Shown here: positions 14,186 to 24,456 of the stretch, piece after piece
How the letters are laid out: every line of letters begins with the position of its first letter
How positions within the stretch are numbered: position 1 is the stretch's first letter
Source: an uncultured Kushneria sp.
GTDB taxonomy: Bacteria > Pseudomonadota > Gammaproteobacteria > Pseudomonadales > Halomonadaceae
Assembly: GCF_947497025.1 (NCBI RefSeq)
Contig: NZ_CANMFC010000007.1
Coordinates: 1 to 64,000 of the forward strand
DNA: 64,000 nucleotides
Direction: 5' to 3'
Program-made: the position numbers and the translations under genes
Notes under the pieces: generated by a model
What the model was told of the DNA's origin: nothing
The model's database searches: none
What the model saw: only the letters and a program-made list of their open reading frames with translations

Positions 14186-17029
14186 CTACAGGGTTTCGAT
14201 GGTCCGGCGCTGCGCCAGTAGCGTATCGCGATTGGCGCGTGCCTCCTCGAGCTTGGCGCGCTCCTTGTCGACCACGGCGGCCGGTGCCTTGCTCATGAAG
14301 CTGTCGTTACCGAGTTTTTTCTCGACACCGTTGATGAGCTTGTCCTGCTTGTCGATGTCGCGGTCGATGCGGGCAAGCTCGGCGTCGCGATCAATATGAC
14401 CGGCCATCGGCACGCGCACTTCCAGTGAGCCGACACGCTGTACGCTGGAGACCGGTACCTCGTCAGGAGTGACAAACCGCACACTTTCCAGCCGTGCCAG
14501 CTTGCTCAGAAACAGGGCATTGTCCTTGAGACGCTGACGGTCGGCCGCTTCTCCGTGGGTCAGCAGGACTTCCAGCGGCTTGCCCGGGGCAATGTTGAGT
14601 TCGGCGCGAATATTGCGGATGGCGATGATAACGGCCTTGACCCACTCGATATCGGCAATGGCTGTTTCATCGATGCGTGACGCATCCGCCTGCGGCCAGG
14701 GCTGGACCATGAGGGAGCTGCCCTGACATTCGATATCCACGCCAGCCAGCAGCGAGACCTTCTGCCAGATCTCTTCGGTGATAAACGGCATCATCGGGTG
14801 GGCCAGACGCAGAATGGTCTCCAGCACCCGCACCAGCGTGCGCCGCGTACCACGGCGCGCTTCAGGTGTGGCCTCACTGTCCCACAGCACCGGCTTGGAA
14901 AGCTCCAGATACCAGTCGCAGTACTCGTTCCAGACAAAGTCGTAAAGGGCCTGAGAGGCGTGGTCGAAGCGGTATTCATCCAGTGCTCTGGTGACCTGGG
15001 TCTCGACCTGCTGAAGGCGAGAAACGATCCAGCGATCCGCCAGCGACAGCGCGACCTCACCATCCGGGCCGCAATCCTCGCCCTCGGTATTCATCAGCAC
15101 ATAGCGCGCGGCGTTCCACAGCTTGTTGCAGAAGTTGCGATAACCTTCCAGACGTCCGGAGTCGAACTTGATGTCACGCCCGGTGCTGGCCAGTGACAAA
15201 AAGGTGTAGCGCAGGGCGTCGGTGCCGTTGGATTCGATACCGTCCGGGAATTCTGCCCGGGTAGCCTTGGCGATCGCCTTTGCCTTTTGCGGTTGCATCA
15301 TGGCGCCGGTGCGCTTTTCCAGCAGCGTTTCCAGATCGATACCGTCGATCAGATCGATCGGGTCGAGCACATTGCCCTTGGACTTGGACATCTTCTGGCC
15401 CTGACTGTCACGCACCAGCCCGTGGACATAGACCGTCCTGAACGGGACCTGATTCGTGAACTTGAGCGTCATCATGATCATCCGGGCAACCCAGAAGAAG
15501 ATGATGTCAAAACCCGTGACCAGCGTGCTGGTGGGATGAAAGGTCTCGAGCTCCGGGGTCTGCTCGGGCCAGCCCAGCGTGCCGAAGGTCCAGAGACTGG
15601 AGCTGAACCAGGTGTCCAGCACGTCATTGTCTTGAATCAGGATCGTCTCGGGGGAGAGGGCATATTTTTCACGTGCCTCTTCCTCGCTGCGGGCCACATA
15701 GAACTTTCCGGTCTCGTCATACCAGGCCGGAATGCGATGGCCCCACCAGAGCTGGCGCGAGATGCACCAGTCCTGCAGGTCACGCATCCACGAGAAGTAC
15801 ATGTTCTCGTAGCTTTTGGGCACGAAGCGGATATCGCCGTTTTCCACCGCCTCAATGGCAGGCTTTGCCAGCGTTTCAACCGCGACAAACCACTGATCGG
15901 TCAACAGCGGCTCGATCACATCACCGGAGCGGTCGCCATAGGGCAGGGTGTTGGTGATGGTCTCGACCTTCTCCAGCAGTCCCTGCGCGTCCATGTCGGC
16001 AACGATCTTCTCGCGCGCCTCGAAGCGGTTCAGGCCCTGATAGGCCTCGGGCAGGGTCGTGTCGATGTCATCACGGGCGCTGCCGTCCATGTTGAAGACT
16101 TCGGCGGCGTCACGGATGCAGGCCTCTCGGGTAAAGACGTTGATCAGCGCACTGTCATGACGCCGGCCGACGCCATAGTCATTAAAGTCGTGGGCGGGCG
16201 TGATCTTCACACAGCCCGAGCCCTTGTCCATGTCGGCGTGTTCGTCGGCAATCACCGGAATGCGGCGGCCCACCAGCGGCAGGGTGATGAATTTGCCGAT
16301 CAGCGAGGCATAGCGCTCATCCGCAGGGTTGACCGCCACACAGGTATCGCCCAGCAGTGTTTCGGGACGGGTGGTGGCGACCACCAGGTGGTCCAGTCCG
16401 GCTTCGGTGGTGACACCATCGGCCAGCGGATAGCGGAAATGCCAGAACTGGCCCTGCTGGTCGCGATTTTCCACTTCCAGATCCGAGATCGCCGTGCCCA
16501 GCGTCGGGTCCCAGTTGACCAGCCGCTTGCCACGATAGATCAGCCCTTCATCAAAAAGGCGAACAAAGGCTTCGCGCACCGCGTTGGAAAAGCCCTCGTC
16601 CATGGTGAAACGCTCACGGCTCCAGTCAACGCTGGTGCCCATGCGCCTGAGCTGGCGGGTAATGTGGCCGCCGGATTCGTTTTTCCACTCCCACACCTTG
16701 TCGATGAACGCCTCGCGGCCCAGATCGTGGCGCGACTGACCGGTCTCGTGCTGGAGCTTGCGCTCGACCAGCATCTGGGTCGCGATGCCGGCATGGTCGG
16801 TGCCGATCTGCCACAGGGTGTTGTGGCCCTTCATGCGCTGATAGCGAATCAGGGTGTCCATCAGCGTGTCCTGGAAGGCATGCCCCATGTGCAGACTGCC
16901 GGTCACATTGGGCGGCGGAATCATGATGGTGTAGGGCGAGCCCTGACCCGTGGGGGCGAAATAGCCCCTGGATTCCCAGTGCTGATACCAGGCGCGTTCG
17001 ATCGATTCAGGCTGATAGGTTTTTTCCAT
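14186..17029 (-). CDS. valS: Valyl-tRNA synthetase
   Basis: A 947-residue class I aminoacyl-tRNA synthetase. The start at 17029 ([14 protein letters not shown]) matches the family; the frame continues upstream without a ribosome site. The HIGH signature is [15 protein letters not shown] near 40-54, and KMSKSKGN near 555 carries the second half of the ATP site. The CP1 editing domain lies between (about 190-340, with [11 protein letters not shown]). The C-terminal coiled coil (about 880-947) is typical of ValRS and contacts the tRNA. In enterics valS follows holC and pepA; here a chemoreceptor gene on the opposite strand has come between. Confidence 0.97.
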   Translation of the reverse strand: MEKTYQPESIERAWYQHWESRGYFAPTGQGSPYTIMIPPPNVTGSLHMGHAFQDTLMDTLIRYQRMKGHNTLWQIGTDHAGIATQMLVERKLQHETGQSRHDLGREAFIDKVWEWKNESGGHITRQLRRMGTSVDWSRERFTMDEGFSNAVREAFVRLFDEGLIYRGKRLVNWDPTLGTAISDLEVENRDQQGQFWHFRYPLADGVTTEAGLDHLVVATTRPETLLGDTCVAVNPADERYASLIGKFITLPLVGRRIPVIADEHADMDKGSGCVKITPAHDFNDYGVGRRHDSALINVFTREACIRDAAEVFNMDGSARDDIDTTLPEAYQGLNRFEAREKIVADMDAQGLLEKVETITNTLPYGDRSGDVIEPLLTDQWFVAVETLAKPAIEAVENGDIRFVPKSYENMYFSWMRDLQDWCISRQLWWGHRIPAWYDETGKFYVARSEEEAREKYALSPETILIQDNDVLDTWFSSSLWTFGTLGWPEQTPELETFHPTSTLVTGFDIIFFWVARMIMMTLKFTNQVPFRTVYVHGLVRDSQGQKMSKSKGNVLDPIDLIDGIDLETLLEKRTGAMMQPQKAKAIAKATRAEFPDGIESNGTDALRYTFLSLASTGRDIKFDSGRLEGYRNFCNKLWNAARYVLMNTEGEDCGPDGEVALSLADRWIVSRLQQVETQVTRALDEYRFDHASQALYDFVWNEYCDWYLELSKPVLWDSEATPEARRGTRRTLVRVLETILRLAHPMMPFITEEIWQKVSLLAGVDIECQGSSLMVQPWPQADASRIDETAIADIEWVKAVIIAIRNIRAELNIAPGKPLEVLLTHGEAADRQRLKDNALFLSKLARLESVRFVTPDEVPVSSVQRVGSLEVRVPMAGHIDRDAELARIDRDIDKQDKLINGVEKKLGNDSFMSKAPAAVVDKERAKLEEARANRDTLLAQRRTIETL

Positions 17030-17271
17030 GGACCGGCTCGGTTTGAAGCTGTGAAGTACTCGCAGGACGCCAGTGCACGATCGGGTCTGCGAAAAATGGC
17101 GCCAATTATAGCGCTGCCAAGGGGGGTACGTCATGGCATGGCAGGGCTAAAGAATTGTTGAGCAATGCCGATAGAGTGCCGCCGGGTAATACTAAAGTCT
17201 AAAAATGCGTGAAACGTTGGCAGCGCCCGTCGAGATAGCCCTCTTTTTTTGGCAGATATTCAAGCGAGTAT

Positions 17272-18937
17272 GTGGACATGCAGGTAACAGGGACATCAGG
17301 TTCAGGTCTTTTCTCGGGATTTCGAAAGCCCGCGGGCGTCTCGCGCGCCGATCACGACCTTGAGGGGCAAGTATCCGGCAGCCGGGGCATGACCCTGCGG
17401 CGTCAGATGATGGCGGGCATCGCCATCATGTGGCTTATTCTGGTGGGCATGCTCATGGTCAATGCCTGGCAGAGCCGAGGCGTCATGTACGCCGAGCGTG
17501 AGGCGCGCCTGACCAGCGCCGTGGATATGGCAGAGAGCCTCGTACAGCACTATCAGGACCGGGTTGAGCGCGGTGAACTGACAGAAAGTGCGGCACGCCA
17601 GCAGGCCTTTGATGAACTCCGTGATATGCGCTTTGATGGGGGCAACAACTATGTCTACGTCGTCAACGGCAACCTGCAGATCATGGCCCATCCCAAAAGG
17701 CCTTATGGGCAGGATGTCTCCGCGGTGACCGACCCGACCGGGCGTCTGCTTTTTCGGGATCTGGTCAGTGAAGGCCGGGCCCACGGACAGGGCTTTAGCG
17801 AATACCGCTCCAACTTTGCCCGCGGCTCGGAGGCTCAGCCCCGCGTCAGGGCCTATGTTTCCCACTATCAGCCCTGGAACATCTATCTGGCCAGCGGCGT
17901 ATTCATGGGCGATGTGAACGCCATCGTGCTGGATAACCTCATGGAATCAGGGCTGGTCGTACTGGTTGCCGGTGCGCTGCTGACCGCCATGTTCTGGTGG
18001 GGCATGCAACGGGTACTGCGTCGGCTGGGCGGGGAGCCTGCTTACGCGGCCGGTGTGGTCAGACAGATTGCCGACGGTGATCTGACCGCGCCCGTGGATC
18101 TGCGCCAGGGCGACCGGACCAGTCTGCTGGCGAACATCAAGAGCATGCGCGATGCGCTGGCGGAGTCGATTCGTGTCATTCAGAACCACCAGTCTGTCGG
18201 TGGATCAGGGCGCCAGTGAGATCGCCTCGGGCAATCAGGAGCTTTCCTCGCGCACCGAGCAGCAGGCCGCCGCCCTTGAAGAGACCTCCTCAAGCATGGA
18301 GCAGATGACCGCCAGCGTGCGGCAGAGCGCCGACAGCGCCGATCAGGCCCGACAGCTCGCCCAGCAGGCGCGTGATACCTCGCGGGAAGGCCAGCAGGCC
18401 ATTGATGAGGCCGTACAGTCCATGGCCGCCATTACCGAGGGCTCCACGAAAATTGCCGATATTGTCTCGCTGATCGACAGCATTGCCTTCCAGACCAACC
18501 TGCTGGCACTCAATGCCTCGGTTGAGGCTGCCCGCGCCGGCGAAGAGGGACGCGGTTTTGCCGTGGTCGCCGGTGAAGTGCGCCAGTTGGCCAACCGCTC
18601 GGCCTCGGCGGCCCAGGACATCAAGAGCCTGATCGATACGTCCGGACAGCAGGTGGGCGAGGGGGCTCAGCGCGTGCAGTCGGCGAGCGAGCGCATGGGC
18701 GATGTCGATGCGCGTATTCAACGCATGAACGACCTGCTGGGTGAAATCGCCGCCGGTGCCCGCGAACAGAGCAGCGGTATTGAGCAGATCAGCCAGGCCG
18801 TCAGCCAGATGGATCAATCCACCCAGCACAATGCGGCACTGGTCGAGCAGACCGCCGCTGCAGCCGGGGAACTTGAAGGTCGCGCGCAAGAGCTTCGCGA
18901 AGTGACGCGTCGCTTCAGGGTGGCGCCGCAGCACTGA
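17272..18937 (+). pseudogene. Methyl-accepting chemotaxis protein, frameshifted
   Basis: One chemoreceptor is split across two frames. The first (17272-18219) encodes TM1 (about 45-65), a periplasmic sCache_2-type sensor (about 75-215, with GGNNYVYVVNG and YPGD-like HPKRPYGQD), TM2 and a HAMP region. The second continues with [20 protein letters not shown] and the signalling tip [19 protein letters not shown], ending at 18937. The join falls at about 18187-18205: moving one base forward at CAG-TCTG-TCGGTG restores continuity, so one base is extra or two are missing. No NWETF-type tail is present. Either a recent pseudogene or a sequencing error; both halves are otherwise intact. Confidence 0.85.
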
Positions 18938-19040
18938 GGTCCCCGAGATCGCAGGGCCTGAGCGTCTGGCGTTTCGGACACGAGATGTCTCTTTCGCGAA
19001 AGGAATCGAAAAAAGGTCGTCATTAAAAGACAGGCCTTAA

Positions 19041-19073
19041 AAAGGGGGGCCGGCAGTTGCCGGCCCCCTTTTT
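19041..19073. terminator. Bidirectional intrinsic terminator
   Basis: Stem agggggccggca / tgccggccccct flanked by A-run and T-run, between the chemoreceptor (plus) and holC (minus). Confidence 0.85.
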
Positions 19074-19097
19074 GATTCAGACGTTGCCCGTCTCGTC

Positions 19098-19529
19098 TCA
19101 GCTGTTGATGTGGTGCGCCTTCACCTCATAGCCACGGCTTTTGTAGGTCTGCCAGCATTCGCGCTTGGCGCTGAGCACTTCCTGATGCTGGTTGATGATT
19201 TCGGCCACGCGCTCAAAGCGGGAAAACCACGACGGAATGGCAGTGTTCAGGTTTAACAGCGCCTCGATGCCGGGCTCCGGGGGCGCCTCCCAGCCCAGTG
19301 TGACCGGCGCCGGCGGCAGACTTTGCTCGCCCATGAGTACGTGCGGCACAAAGGCGTCCTGGCGAAAGACCCACAGGCGCTCATCAAATTCATGCGCCAT
19401 GGCTTCATCTTCTAGGTGTACGTGCAGCCGATACCCCTTTCGATAGATGGTCTCGGCCAGGCGACAGGCAAAATCAAACCTGGCTTCGAGCGTGGTGGCC
19501 GAGAGCACATAGAAATCGATGCGGGTCAT
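19098..19529 (-). CDS. holC: DNA polymerase III chi subunit
   Basis: A 143-residue clamp-loader accessory protein that links the psi subunit and SSB at the replication fork. The start TRIDFYVL followed by ACRLAETIYRKGYRLHVHLED is the chi signature, and LWVFRQDAFVPH corresponds to the WTFxxxSFIPH motif of the family. The length is normal. The ATG at 19529 lies two bases beyond the stop of the upstream SDR gene, so it is likely read from the same transcript. holC usually follows pepA directly; here ilvE and an SDR gene separate them. Confidence 0.9.
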   Translation of the reverse strand: MTRIDFYVLSATTLEARFDFACRLAETIYRKGYRLHVHLEDEAMAHEFDERLWVFRQDAFVPHVLMGEQSLPPAPVTLGWEAPPEPGIEALLNLNTAIPSWFSRFERVAEIINQHQEVLSAKRECWQTYKSRGYEVKAHHINS

Positions 19530-19531
19530 GC

Positions 19532-20278
19532 TCAGACGCCGCCGTCGATGTCCAGGCGGGCCCCGGTCGTAAAGGAGGCCTCGTCACTGGCCAGCCACAG
19601 GATGCCGTTGGCGATCTCGTCAGCGTTACCGGCACGGCCCATGGGAATGCTTTTGCTCGATTTTTCCGGCTTGTCTGGATTGCCGCCGCTGGCATGAATC
19701 CCGGTATTGACCACGCCCGGGCGCACGCCATTGACCCGAATGCCTTCACCGGCCAGCTCCTTTGCCAGGCCCTCGGTAAAGGTGTCGATCGCGCCCTTGG
19801 AGGCGGCGTAGTCGACGTATTCACCCGAGCCGCCGCGGTGGGCTGCCGCCGAGGAGATATTGACGATGGCGCCGCCCTTGCCGCCATGGCGGGTTGACAT
19901 GCGCTTGATCGCTTCCCGCGCGCAAATAAACGGACCGGTCACGTTGATGCGCATCATGCGATCCACGCGCTCAAAGCTCATTTCGTCCACGCGTGAGATC
20001 TGATCGATCACGCCGGCATTGTTGACCAGCACGTCCACCGGGCCCAGCTCGCGATCAACGGTCTTGAAAAGTGCCACGATATCGGCTTCCACGGCCATGT
20101 CAGCCTGTACGGCCAGCGCCCGGCCGCCAGCGGCGGTAATGTCGTTGACGACCTGGTCGGCGGCCTCGCGGTTGCTGACGTAGTTGACGGCCACCTGATA
20201 GCCGCGAGTGGCGGCCAGACGTGCAGTGGCAGCACCAATGCCGCGGCTGCCGCCGGTCACGATCATGACGTTACTCAT
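19532..20278 (-). CDS. Short-chain dehydrogenase/reductase
   Basis: A 248-residue classical SDR with a Rossmann fold. The cofactor motif is TGGSRGIG (residues 8-15), followed by NNAGV near 87, the catalytic Ser in NISSAAAHRG, and YVDYAASKG with the Tyr-x-x-x-Lys pair near 156-160. The C-terminus ends in RLDIDGGV, as in glucose-1-dehydrogenase and FabG-like members. The start at 20278 follows AGGAGAG. Substrate unknown; the basic residue after the Gly motif (Arg12) and Asn35 suggest NADPH. Immediately upstream of holC. Confidence 0.85.
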   Translation of the reverse strand: MSNVMIVTGGSRGIGAATARLAATRGYQVAVNYVSNREAADQVVNDITAAGGRALAVQADMAVEADIVALFKTVDRELGPVDVLVNNAGVIDQISRVDEMSFERVDRMMRINVTGPFICAREAIKRMSTRHGGKGGAIVNISSAAAHRGGSGEYVDYAASKGAIDTFTEGLAKELAGEGIRVNGVRPGVVNTGIHASGGNPDKPEKSSKSIPMGRAGNADEIANGILWLASDEASFTTGARLDIDGGV

Positions 20279-20315
20279 CGAATCTCTCCTTCAAAATTGG
20301 GTCGGGCGTTGATGC

Positions 20316-20340
20316 GAAAACGCCGCCCGCAGGCGGCGCT
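20316..20340 (-). terminator. Intrinsic terminator of ilvE
   Basis: On the minus strand, CGCCGCC-TGCG-GGCGGCG is followed by four T. It lies 8 bases past the ilvE stop and before the SDR gene. Confidence 0.65.
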
Positions 20341-20347
20341 TGAAGGC

Positions 20348-21451
20348 TCAGGCCAGGCGCGTCAGCCAGCCATGACGGTCTTCAACACGACCGTACTGAA
20401 TATCCAGCAGCTGCTTGCGAATGGACTTGCCAACGTCACCGCCGCTGCCGTCGCTGCAGCTCAGACGGTCGTTGTCGCTGACCAGCTCGCCAATCGGCGT
20501 GATCACCGCAGCAGTACCGCAGGCGAATACTTCGGTGATCTCGCCTGAGCGCACGCCCTCGCGCCATTCCTCGATGCTGATGGCACGTTCTTCGGGCTTG
20601 AGACCGGCATCGGCGGCCAGCTGCAAAACAGAGTCACGGGTGACGCCCTCAAGGATCGTGCCGGTCAGGGCCGGCGTGACGATACGGCCGTCCTTGAACA
20701 CGAAGAACAGGTTCATGCCGCCCAGCTCTTCGACCCACTTGTTCTCGACCGCGTCCAGAAACGCCACCTGGTCACAGCCGTGGGCTTCGGCTTCCTTTTG
20801 CGCGGCCAGCGATGCAGCGTAGTTGCCGCCACACTTGGCAAAGCCGGTGCCGCCGGGGGCGGCGCGGTTATAGTTCGAGGAGAGCCAGATCGAGACCGGC
20901 TTGACGCCGCCCTTGAAGTAGGCCGCCGCCGGCGAGGCGATGACGTAGTAGTCGACCTCCCTTGACGGACGCACGCCCAGGAATTTCTCGCTGGCGATCA
21001 TGAAGGGGCGCAGATAGAGACTGGATTCCTCGGCCTCGCTGGCCGGTGTGGGCACCCAGTCAACGTCCTGGCTGACCAGGGCCTTCAGCGAGCCAATAAA
21101 GGTGTCGGCGTCCAGCTCCGGCAGGGCCAGACGGCGCGCCGAAGCCTGAAAGCGTGCCGCATTTTTCTCCGGTCGGAAGGTCCAGACGGATCCGTCGGCG
21201 TGGCGGTAGGCCTTGACCCCTTCGAAGATTTCCTGAGCGTAGTGCAGCACCGAGGCGGCCGGGTCCAGCGACAGCGGCCCGTAGGGGCGCACTTCACCGC
21301 TACTCCAGCCGTCGGCATGGGTCCAGCGCACATGTGCCATGTGATCGGTAAAGTAGCGACCAAAGCCCGGGTTGCTCAGGATCTCGTCACGCTGACCGGC
21401 GTCGGTGGGCGTGGTCGTGGGGCGAAGCTCAAAGCCTTGAGAGGAAGACAC
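20348..21451 (-). CDS. ilvE: Branched-chain amino acid aminotransferase
   Basis: A 367-residue class IV PLP aminotransferase that performs the last step of Leu, Ile and Val synthesis. The GTG at 21451 is chosen: CGGAGA precedes it and the product (M)SSSQGFELRP fits the type II (mitochondrial/Bacillus-like) BCAT family; the frame continues upstream only as noncoding. Landmarks: HYAQEIFEGVKAYR near 80, EESSLYLRPFM near 150, the PLP lysine in FAKCGGNYAASL near 205, and ELGGMNLFFVF. It lies between pepA and the SDR gene and has its own terminator. Confidence 0.93.
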   Translation of the reverse strand: MSSSQGFELRPTTTPTDAGQRDEILSNPGFGRYFTDHMAHVRWTHADGWSSGEVRPYGPLSLDPAASVLHYAQEIFEGVKAYRHADGSVWTFRPEKNAARFQASARRLALPELDADTFIGSLKALVSQDVDWVPTPASEAEESSLYLRPFMIASEKFLGVRPSREVDYYVIASPAAAYFKGGVKPVSIWLSSNYNRAAPGGTGFAKCGGNYAASLAAQKEAEAHGCDQVAFLDAVENKWVEELGGMNLFFVFKDGRIVTPALTGTILEGVTRDSVLQLAADAGLKPEERAISIEEWREGVRSGEITEVFACGTAAVITPIGELVSDNDRLSCSDGSGGDVGKSIRKQLLDIQYGRVEDRHGWLTRLA

Positions 21452-21605
21452 GATTCGGATTCTCCGTGAGTACGGTAGCCAGGCGAGAAGTACACATCGC
21501 TGTCGATCATCGGCAACGGCGTATCCGATAACGCTGGTCCGACAGATGATTAAGGGGCACGTCAGAAACAGATTGCCAAGAATGACACAGGCGCCCTGCG
21601 CCAAT

Positions 21606-21630
21606 AAAGCCCGCCGCATGGCGACGGGCA
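21606..21630 (-). terminator. Weak terminator after pepA
   Basis: On the minus strand, GCCCGTCGC-CAT-GCGGCGGGC is followed by TTTATT, about 35 bases past the pepA stop. The stem has a mismatch and the T-run is interrupted. Confidence 0.4.
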
Positions 21631-21662
21631 CAGGGCACCCTGGTCAAGCGCCATGATTACGA

Positions 21663-23147
21663 TCAGCGAGGGGCGCGGGACAGCAGGTATTCACTTAAAA
21701 GCCCTACCGGTCGGCCGGTGCCGCCTTTCTTGCCATCCCAGGCCGTACCGGCCACGTCCAGGTGGGCCCAGGGGTAGCCTTTGGCAAAGCGGGACAAAAA
21801 GCAGGCCGCCGTGATGGTGCCGGCAGGCCGGCCGCCGATATTGGCCATGTCGGCGTATTCGGAGTCGAGCTGGCTCTGGTACTCGTCCCACAGCGGCAGC
21901 TGCCAGGCGCGATCCCATGCGATGTTGCCCGCCTCCAGAAGCTGCTGCGCCAGGACGTCGTCATTGGACAGCAGTGCCGAGGTCTGATGACCCAGCGCGA
22001 CGATGCAGGCGCCGGTCAGAGTGGCGATATCTACCACCGAGGCAGGCTGATAGCGCTCGGCATAGGTCAGCGCGTCGCACAGTACCAGTCGGCCTTCGGC
22101 GTCGGTGTTGAGCACCTCGACGGTCAGGCCCTTGAGCGTGGTGATGATGTCGCCGGGTTTCAGGGCGCTGGCGTCCGGCATGTTCTCGGCAGAGGCGATG
22201 ATGGCGACCACGTTGATGTTCGGCTTAAGCGCAGTGATGGCCTTCATGGTGCCCATGACGCTGGCGGCCCCGCCCATGTCGAACTTCATCTCATCCATGT
22301 TGGCCCCGCCCTTGAGCGAGATACCGCCACTGTCAAAGGTGATGCCCTTGCCGACCAGCACGTGAGGGGCTTCCTCGGGATCCGCGGCGCCCTTGTATTC
22401 CATGACGATTAAACGCGAGGGCTCGGTGCTGCCCTGGCCCACGGCCAGAATGGCGCCGGCCCCCATGGCTTCCAGTGCCTTCTCGTCATGAATGGTGACC
22501 TTGAGGTCATTCTCGGCACCGAGCTTTTCAGCTTCGTCGGCCAGATAACGCGGAGTGCAGACATTGCCCGGCAGGTTGCCCAGTTCCCTGGCCAGATTGA
22601 TCCCGGCGCCAATACCGGCGCCGATACGAGCGCCCGCCTCGGCACCGGCGGCCTCGTTGGCATCACTGACCATCAGCGACAAACGAGTCAGGGTGATCGG
22701 CGGGCGCTTTTTCGATTTGAAGCGGTCAAAGCGATAAGTGGCGCGCAGGGTGGCCTCGGCAATCATGCGCGCTTTCCAGACCACATCATGCGGCCCGTTT
22801 TCCCGATCCAGCATGGCAATGGCGGCATTTTCGACCGGCAGCGACAGCAGTACGCCGAAGGCGGCATCGAGGACCTTTCGAAAGGCGCCTTCGTTGAATT
22901 CACCGGTTTCCCCGCAGCCCACCAGCAGCAGACGGGCGGTGTTCAGGCCGGGCGCGAAAGGCACCAGCTGGGTGCTGGCGGTGACCGGGTCAAAATCGCC
23001 CCGTTCCATCAGCTGGGTAATCAGGCGCTCGCTGGCGTCATCCAGACGCTCGCTGGCCGGGGGCAAATCACCGTCCTTGAACACCGGCACAATAATGCAG
23101 TCGGTTTCGGAGCGGGCCGGGTTGGCGGTGAGCACGGGAAATTCCAT
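21663..23147 (-). CDS. pepA: Leucyl aminopeptidase (PepA)
   Basis: A 494-residue M17 metallo-aminopeptidase, hexameric and cytoplasmic; in E. coli it also binds DNA at cer and carAB. The start at 23147 follows GGGGAG. The C-terminal catalytic domain shows GKGITFDSGGISLK, MKFDMGGAASV and the family signature NTDAEGRLVL, supplying the two-metal ligands. The N-terminal domain (1-170) is complete. It is divergent from lptF across a 220-base shared promoter region, the same arrangement as in E. coli. Confidence 0.96.
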   Translation of the reverse strand: MEFPVLTANPARSETDCIIVPVFKDGDLPPASERLDDASERLITQLMERGDFDPVTASTQLVPFAPGLNTARLLLVGCGETGEFNEGAFRKVLDAAFGVLLSLPVENAAIAMLDRENGPHDVVWKARMIAEATLRATYRFDRFKSKKRPPITLTRLSLMVSDANEAAGAEAGARIGAGIGAGINLARELGNLPGNVCTPRYLADEAEKLGAENDLKVTIHDEKALEAMGAGAILAVGQGSTEPSRLIVMEYKGAADPEEAPHVLVGKGITFDSGGISLKGGANMDEMKFDMGGAASVMGTMKAITALKPNINVVAIIASAENMPDASALKPGDIITTLKGLTVEVLNTDAEGRLVLCDALTYAERYQPASVVDIATLTGACIVALGHQTSALLSNDDVLAQQLLEAGNIAWDRAWQLPLWDEYQSQLDSEYADMANIGGRPAGTITAACFLSRFAKGYPWAHLDVAGTAWDGKKGGTGRPVGLLSEYLLSRAPR

Positions 23148-23367
23148 GGTGTCTCCCCAAGACAATGCGGTGGGTATTGGTGATAATGACTGTTTTGAAC
23201 AGACACGTTGTCGAGTACGGTAAACGTATGCTCGATGCGTTGAACAGGTGGGTCCGAACAGGCCTTCAGTGTACGCAAACCCCTGCACCATTGCATGGTC
23301 GGGAGTTACCTTGCGATAGATGCATCGGAAACGATCGCTCGATATTGATGTATGAGGGAGTCTGCGC

Positions 23368-24456
23368 TTGATCGTTTTTCGCTACTTGATTCGTGAAATA
23401 TTGACCACGATGAGTGCCGTGACCGGCATTTTGCTGCTGGTCATCATGGGCAATCGCTTCATTCGCTACTTCAGTGACGTGGCGGAGGGCGACTTTCCGG
23501 CCAGCCTTCTGGGCAGCCTGATGCTGTTTCATATGCCCAGTTTCCTCCAGCTGATTCTGCCGCTGGCCTTCTTTCTGGGCATTCTGCTGGCCTACGGACA
23601 GCTCTACCTCAACAGTGAAATGACCGTGCTGGCGGCCTGCGGCGTCAGTCCCGCACGCATTCTGGGCGCATCATGCTGGCCGGCACTGCTGATGGCCTGT
23701 GTGGTCGGGGCCTGTAGCCTGTGGCTGACGCCGGCCGGGCTGACCCAGAACGAAAAAACGCTGACCGAGCAGCAGGAGAAGGCCGATTTCAGTGCGCTCT
23801 CGCCCGGGCGCTTTCAGAAACTGGGGGATCGCACCATTTATGCCGAGCGTGTCGGGCAGGGCAGCAGCCGAATGGAAAACGTCTTTAACGTCTTTATTGC
23901 CGAGCAGACTCGCAATGAGCAGGGGCAGCGGGTGGATGTGCTGACCCGGGGAAAAAACGGTTATCAGACCACTGACCCTGAAAGTGACAGCCGCTTTCTG
24001 GTGCTTTCCGATGGCACCCGAGAGAGTGTCAGGCCGGGCAGCCGGGTCGCCGAGCAGCTTGTGTTCGACACCTATGCCGCCCGGCTTGAAAACGGCACAG
24101 CCCAGATGGACGTGGATGATGTCGAACTTCAGCCCACCTGGCGTCTTCTCGGGGATGAAAGCGACAAGGCGCGTGCCGCCCTTCAGTGGCGGATTTCGCT
24201 GGCCCTGATGGTGCCGATCCTGACCATGATTGCCCTGCCACTGTCGCGGGCCAATCCGCGCCAGGGGCGTTTTGCCAAGATGATGCCGGCCATCATCCTG
24301 TACGTGGCCTACATGAGCCTGTTGCTGGCCGCACAGGACGCCGTGGGCAGCGGCAGTCTCCCGACTGCCATTGGGCTCTGGCCCATTCACGCCGTCTTTG
24401 CCCTGATCGGGGCCTGGCTTTTGCATCGAAGCAGCCAGTATGGAGGGGCGCGCTGA
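23368..24456 (+). CDS. lptF: LPS export permease LptF
   Basis: A 362-residue inner-membrane subunit of the LptB2FG transporter that extracts lipopolysaccharide and passes it to LptC. It begins at a TTG (23368) preceded by GAGGGAG. Six membrane helices are visible: three N-terminal (about 12-30, 48-70, 95-120), a periplasmic jellyroll (about 125-265), then three C-terminal. IVFRYLIREILTT is the usual N-terminus. The stop overlaps the lptG start (TGATG), indicating translational coupling. Confidence 0.93.
   Translation: MIVFRYLIREILTTMSAVTGILLLVIMGNRFIRYFSDVAEGDFPASLLGSLMLFHMPSFLQLILPLAFFLGILLAYGQLYLNSEMTVLAACGVSPARILGASCWPALLMACVVGACSLWLTPAGLTQNEKTLTEQQEKADFSALSPGRFQKLGDRTIYAERVGQGSSRMENVFNVFIAEQTRNEQGQRVDVLTRGKNGYQTTDPESDSRFLVLSDGTRESVRPGSRVAEQLVFDTYAARLENGTAQMDVDDVELQPTWRLLGDESDKARAALQWRISLALMVPILTMIALPLSRANPRQGRFAKMMPAIILYVAYMSLLLAAQDAVGSGSLPTAIGLWPIHAVFALIGAWLLHRSSQYGGAR

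Noticed and set aside
15287-17161. A 624-codon plus-strand frame opposite valS
   Set aside because: It is the antisense shadow of valS, with no ribosome site and no protein-like motifs; valS shows HIGH and KMSKS signatures.
18152-18937. A separate 261-residue soluble chemoreceptor fragment gene
   Set aside because: Its first codons are out-of-frame HAMP sequence; it is better explained as the second half of a frameshifted receptor.
24186-24455. N-terminal extension of lptG by 90 codons
   Set aside because: The extra codons are lptF read out of frame; the ATG at 24456 gives the family N-terminus.
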